This document shows, piece after piece, positions 20,910 through 24,576 of a stretch of DNA of 24,576 nucleotides (positions within the stretch are counted from its first letter, which is position 1; each line of letters begins with the position of its first letter). Origin of the DNA: Actinomycetes bacterium (GTDB lineage Bacteria > Actinomycetota > Acidimicrobiia > Acidimicrobiales > RAAP-2). Location: the NCBI GenBank assembly GCA_021799915.1, contig JAJYZN010000014.1, forward strand, positions 1 to 24,576, given 5' to 3'. Below the pieces are notes generated by a model that did no database searches, was not told the DNA's origin, and saw only the letters and a list, made by a program, of their open reading frames with translations. The position numbers were made by a program, and so were the translations under genes.

Positions 20910-23116
20910 CTGACCTCCTCAGTTGAGTGCTCAGTCGAGCGAAATCGGCGCAGGCGAAGCGAGTTGGTGACGACGAAGACGCTGGAAGAGGCCATCGCTG
21001 CAGCGGCAATGATCGGGTTGACGATTCCGGCAATCGCCAGAGGTACGGCGACGACGTTGTAGCCGAAGGCCCAGGCGAGATTGCCTTTGATCGTCGACAG
21101 CGTCCGGCGAGAAAGCCTGATGGCGTCGCCTGCGGCCCGTAGGTCTCCGGCCACGAGCGTGATGTCGGAGGCCTCGATCGCGATGTCGGCGCCGGTCCCG
21201 ATGGAGAGCCCGAGGTCGGCTCGGGCGAGGGCGGGAGCATCGTTCACGCCGTCGCCGACCATGGCGACCACCTCTCCGGACTCTTGGAGCCGGGCGATCT
21301 CAGCCGCCTTGTCGTCCGGCAGTACCCCGGCCAGGACTCGGTCGATCCCGACCTCGGCGGCCACCGCACGGGCGCTCGCCTCGCTGTCTCCGGTGAGCAT
21401 CACTGGAGTGAGCCCGAGCGCCCGCAACTCGGCTACAGCCTGGCGGCTGGTCGGCTTGATGCGATCGGCCACTGCCACGACTCCCTTCACTTGGCCATCG
21501 GCGGCGACCACGACCGCGGTCGATCCTGCAGCCTCGAGGCGAGCCACAGTGCCGCGGAGGTCTTCAGTGAGGTGCAAGTCCCAGTCGGCGAGGAGGCTCG
21601 GGCGCCCGACCACGACGGCTTGGTCGTCGACGACCGCCTCGACACCGAGCCCCGCTCGAGCTGAGAACGATTCGACCGGTGGCAGTGAGCCGAGGTGCTC
21701 ATGCCCGTAGGCGGCGATGGCCCGGGCGATCGGGTGCTCGCTCGCATCCTCCGCGCCGGCCGCAAGGCGGATCAGCTCGTCGTCTGCGACTCCGTCGGCG
21801 GGCACGAGTGCGGTGACCTCCATTCTGCCTTCGGTGAGCGTGCCGGTCTTGTCCAAGACGATCGTGGTGACCTGGCGAGTGTGCTCGAGAACCTCGGGTC
21901 CCTTGATGACGATACCCAGCGCCGCGCCGCGACCGGTGCCGACCATGAGGGCCGTCGGGGTGGCGAGGCCGAGAGCACATGGGCACGCGATGACGATGAC
22001 TGCCACCGCGGCAGTGAACGCGGCGGTCGCGGCCACCCCGCCGATCAGGAGCCATCCCACAAGGGTCAGAGCAGAGATGGTGATGACAACTGGGACGAAC
22101 ACCGCCGAGACTCGGTCAGCCAGGCCTTGGACCGGGGCCTTGCCGGCCTGGGCGTCGGCGACGAGCTGGGTGATCTGGGCGAGCGCGGTGGAGGACCCGA
22201 CCCGGGTGGCTCTGACGACCAGGCGGCCAGAGGTGTTGACGGTGGCTCCAGCCACAGCATCACCAGGACCGACGTCGACTGGCAGCGACTCGCCGGTGAG
22301 CATTGACTGATCGACGGCCGAGGTGCCGGTTTCCACGATGCCGTCGGTCGCAACTTTCTCTCCTGGTCGAACGACGAAATGATCGCCCACGGCAAGCCGT
22401 TCGATCGGCACGAGCACTTCGACACCGTCGTGGAGCACTCGGACTTCTTTGGCACCGAGCTCCAAGAGCTTGCGGATAGCCTCGCCCGAGCGGTGCTTGG
22501 CGTTCGTCTCCAAGTAGCGGCCGAGGAGGATCAGCGCGGTGATGCTTGCGGCGGTGTCAAAGTAGACGTTGGTCGCGATCCCCCCGAACAGGACGATTGC
22601 CGACCAGGTCCATGCGGCGAGCGTGCCAAGCGAGATGAGGGTGTCCATGGTCGTGACCCCATGTCGGGCATTTGCCACGGCCGCTCTGTGGAAAGGCCAG
22701 CCGGCATAGAACACAACCAGGGTGGCGAGCACGAGAGAGATCCACTGCCAATTGGACGGTCGTGATGCCGGGACCCACGACCAGAGAAGCAAGGGGACGG
22801 TGAGCACCACTGCCAGGACGAGCCGTCGACGGTAGGGGCGAGCCGAATCTTCGTCGATGACTTCCTCAGGCAGCATGGCCCCGTAGCCGGCGCCCTCGAC
22901 TTCGCCGATCAGGTCCTCGAGGCTTACGCTCTGTGGGCTGTAGTCGATCGCGGCGTGCTCGCTCGCGAAATTGACCGTAGCCGTGACGCCCTCGAGCTTG
23001 TTGAGGCGCTTCTCGACGCGCGCCGCGCACGAGGCGCAGGTCATGCCGGTGATCGCCAGGTCGACGTGTTCGTGCAGCTCGGGAGCTGCCGTCTTCGACC
23101 CCGCAGCCATCGTCAT
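20906..23116 (-). CDS. copA: Copper-exporting P1B-type ATPase
   Basis: A 736-residue P-type ATPase. It has one N-terminal metal-binding domain with GMTCASC (C27, C30), the actuator motif TGES (274-277), the intramembrane CPC (378-380), phosphorylation site DKTGT (422-426), the HP pair (461-462) and GDGVND (621-626). Y686-N687 and M708...S711-S712 in the last helices are the signature of Cu(I) exporters (P1B-1). It pumps Cu(I) out of the cytoplasm using ATP. ATG 23116 was chosen because it overlaps the copZ stop by one base (TAATG); a longer open frame to 23281 runs antisense-like through copZ in another frame and gives an unlikely Arg-rich extension. Length is normal for the family. Confidence 0.95.
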   Translation of the reverse strand: MTMAAGSKTAAPELHEHVDLAITGMTCASCAARVEKRLNKLEGVTATVNFASEHAAIDYSPQSVSLEDLIGEVEGAGYGAMLPEEVIDEDSARPYRRRLVLAVVLTVPLLLWSWVPASRPSNWQWISLVLATLVVFYAGWPFHRAAVANARHGVTTMDTLISLGTLAAWTWSAIVLFGGIATNVYFDTAASITALILLGRYLETNAKHRSGEAIRKLLELGAKEVRVLHDGVEVLVPIERLAVGDHFVVRPGEKVATDGIVETGTSAVDQSMLTGESLPVDVGPGDAVAGATVNTSGRLVVRATRVGSSTALAQITQLVADAQAGKAPVQGLADRVSAVFVPVVITISALTLVGWLLIGGVAATAAFTAAVAVIVIACPCALGLATPTALMVGTGRGAALGIVIKGPEVLEHTRQVTTIVLDKTGTLTEGRMEVTALVPADGVADDELIRLAAGAEDASEHPIARAIAAYGHEHLGSLPPVESFSARAGLGVEAVVDDQAVVVGRPSLLADWDLHLTEDLRGTVARLEAAGSTAVVVAADGQVKGVVAVADRIKPTSRQAVAELRALGLTPVMLTGDSEASARAVAAEVGIDRVLAGVLPDDKAAEIARLQESGEVVAMVGDGVNDAPALARADLGLSIGTGADIAIEASDITLVAGDLRAAGDAIRLSRRTLSTIKGNLAWAFGYNVVAVPLAIAGIVNPIIAAAAMASSSVFVVTNSLRLRRFRSTEHSTEEVR

Positions 23117-23319
23117 TACGCCGCCGCGTAGCCGGCCTGTTCGATGGCCGCACGGAGTTGGCGGTGATCGAGGTTTGTGCCGGCGACGGTGACCAACTTG
23201 GTGTCGAGGTCGACCTCCACTTCCCCCACTCCCTGAACGGCTGAGAGCGCAGTCGCTACCGCGAGCTTGCAGTGATTGCACGTCATCGCCGGGACCTTGA
23301 AAGTGGTCGTCTGGCCCAT
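23116..23319 (-). CDS. copZ: CopZ-like copper chaperone
   Basis: A 67-residue heavy-metal-associated domain with the MTCNHC metal loop (C14, C17). It is expected to carry Cu(I) to the N-terminal domain of CopA. ATG 23319 has AGGAG 7 nt upstream. First gene of the operon; its stop overlaps the copA start by one base. The length and [14 protein letters not shown] start are typical of the family. Confidence 0.93.
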   Translation of the reverse strand: MGQTTTFKVPAMTCNHCKLAVATALSAVQGVGEVEVDLDTKLVTVAGTNLDHRQLRAAIEQAGYAAA

Positions 23320-23344
23320 GATCGGCTCCTTTCCCTACCTGTCC

Positions 23345-23363
23345 TATACCCTATAGGGGTATA
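23345..23363. promoter_or_regulatory. CsoR operator upstream of copZ
   Basis: Perfect 7-bp arms TATACCC (23345-23351) and GGGTATA (23357-23363) flank TATAG. This agrees with known CsoR sites, which carry a TACCC...GGGTA-type core. It lies 25 nt before the copZ start and probably overlaps the copZ promoter, since TAGGGT/TATAGG -10-like hexamers lie inside it on the minus strand. Confidence 0.8.
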
Positions 23364-23507
23364 AAGGTGTCCCAGACAGGCCACGATCCGCGACGTGGAA
23401 TCCGCCAACCTCGTAGGGTCCGAGAACCCGTGTTGGTGCCGAGAACGTCATCCACTGCCTGTGTGCTGGACTTTGACGGTTGGGCCCGGAGCAGAGAGCA
23501 TCCACCG
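23364..23507. other. Gap between the cop operator and the transposase remnant
   Basis: About 145 bases, probably containing the left end of the insertion element and its junction with chromosomal DNA. An octamer CCGAGAAC occurs twice about 21 bases apart near 23419-23450. I cannot define a terminal inverted repeat without the right end. Confidence 0.35.
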
Positions 23508-24576
23508 ATGACCCTCTCGTTCCTCTACCGGGCGTCCTGCCGCGTACGTCAGCTCACCCGGCTCGTCGGTCGCGGCGACGCGGATCTCGCGATCGAGGTC
23601 GTGATGCTGCGCCACGAGGTGGCAGTCATCGGACGCCAAGTGCAGCGAACGGCGCTCGAGCCTGCAGATCGAGCGGTGCTGGCCGGGCTGGCGCGGTTGC
23701 TCCCACGCCGACGACTCGGGCGCTTCTTCGTCCAACCGGTGGTCCTGCTGCGCTGGCATCGTGATCTCCTCTCCGAGCGCTGGACCTACCCGCATGGCCG
23801 TCCCGGTCGACCTTCTCTCGCCAACGGGACTACCGCGCTGGTACTCCGGTTGGCCAAGGAGAACCCGACCTGGGGGTATCGCCGCATCCACGGCGAGCTC
23901 GCCACCATGGGCATCACGATCGCCCCATCCAGCGTCTAGGCGATACTGAAACGCCACGGCATCGACCCGTCGCCGCGGCGATTGGGACCGACCTGGGCGG
24001 AGTTCCTCGCTGCGCGGGTGGAGGGCCTGATGGCGTGTGACTTGCGACGTCGACACGGTGCTCCTCCGCCGACTCTACGTGCTCATCTCGATCCACCACG
24101 GCAGCCGTCTCGTGCGCATCGCCGGGATCACGGCCAACCCGGTGGCCGTGTGGGTGACCCAGCAGGCCCGCAACCTCTCGATGGAGTTCGCCAACCAGGC
24201 GAACACGCTCACGTTCCTCATCCGCGATCGCGACGCCAAGTTCACCGCCTCCTTCGACGCCGTCTTCGCCGCGGAGGGCACCAGGATCATCAAGAGCCCG
24301 GTCCGAGCACCCCGGGCGAACGCCATCTGCGAGCGTGTCGTGGGCACCATCCGGCGCGAGTGTCTTGACCGCACGCTCATCCTCGGCCGCCGCCACCTGG
24401 AGTCAGTCCTTGCCGAGTACGTCGAGCATTACAACGCGCACCGTCCGCACCGATCTCTCAGCCAACGTTCGCCCGCCGCTCCCGACTCGCTGCCGGCGCC
24501 AATCGACGACATCGACCCTGCCACGCTACGAAGAACCGACCGCCTCGGCGGCCTCATCCACGAGTACCGGCTGGTG
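23508..24576 (+). pseudogene. Decayed DDE (rve-type) transposase, cut by the window end
   Basis: The translation from ATG 23508 (MTLSFLYRA) shows the usual N-terminal helices and the WTYPHGRPGRP...NPTWGYRRIHGEL stretch of IS3/IS481-like integrase-core transposases. A TAG stop at 23937-23939 interrupts it where a Trp codon is expected (SSV-stop-AILKRHG). Reading continues to about 24041 (LMACD, first catalytic Asp), and then two bases seem to be missing, because the rest (VDTVLLRRLYVLI; FLIRDRDAKFT with the second Asp; AICERVVGTIRRECLD with the Glu; YVEHYNAHRPHRSL) is in the +1 frame. That frame is open to the window end. With a nonsense and a frameshift mutation it is almost certainly inactive. 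Terminal repeats could not be identified. Confidence 0.85.

Noticed and set aside
23117..23281. N-terminal extension of CopA
   Set aside because: It overlaps copZ in another frame; the TAATG junction and family N-terminus support 23116.

Overview
The window is about 24.6 kb of GC-rich, gene-dense DNA that looks like an actinobacterial chromosome. Two WhiB-type iron-sulfur regulators, a UPF0182 seven-helix membrane protein, a DUF2342-type protein, a PDZ/Lon-like (YlbL-type) protease, a DivIVA-domain protein and an MreB homologue point to Actinomycetota. A deep branch such as Acidimicrobiia is my inference, not something the sequence proves. Several genes lack a Shine-Dalgarno sequence and have a TANNNT -10 hexamer 6-8 nt before the start codon, which fits frequent leaderless transcription.

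Layout. (1) 34-3479: a coupled MoxR/ChlI-like AAA+ ATPase and VWA (CoxE/ChlD-like) pair, followed by a gap with a 13-bp tandem repeat. (2) 3862-5594: a WhmD/WhiB2-like WhiB, a convergent stand-alone formimidoyltransferase (FTCD N-domain type) and a second WhiB. (3) 5686-7491: a membrane-anchored HtrA-type protease with a proline-rich repeat region but no PDZ domain, then a 101-residue protein of unknown function. (4) 7588-11324: on the minus strand a HtrA-like pseudoprotease with a PDZ domain and a DUF2342-like protein; divergent from them a MreB homologue. (5) 11482-13389: a HEAT-repeat protein and a YlbL-like PDZ/Lon protease whose starts nearly touch. (6) 13725-18732: a DivIVA protein whose C-terminus resembles a phage minor-head (SPP1 gp7 / Mu gpF-like) domain, then UPF0182. 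(7) 18794-20502: a secreted DUF3089 hydrolase and a divergent MarR regulator, with -10 elements that overlap on opposite strands. (8) 20577-23319: a minus-strand copper operon copZ-copA-csoR under a CsoR-type operator. (9) 23508 to the window end: a decayed DDE transposase.

Functionally, the middle of the window is rich in envelope, shape and protein-quality-control genes (MreB, DivIVA, two HtrA-like proteins, YlbL-like protease, UPF0182). The right end is a metal-resistance module beside a dead mobile element. The most unusual item is the DivIVA/phage-head-domain fusion. Next are the split of HtrA functions between a PDZ-less protease and a PDZ-bearing pseudoprotease, and the bidirectional promoter of the MarR/DUF3089 pair.
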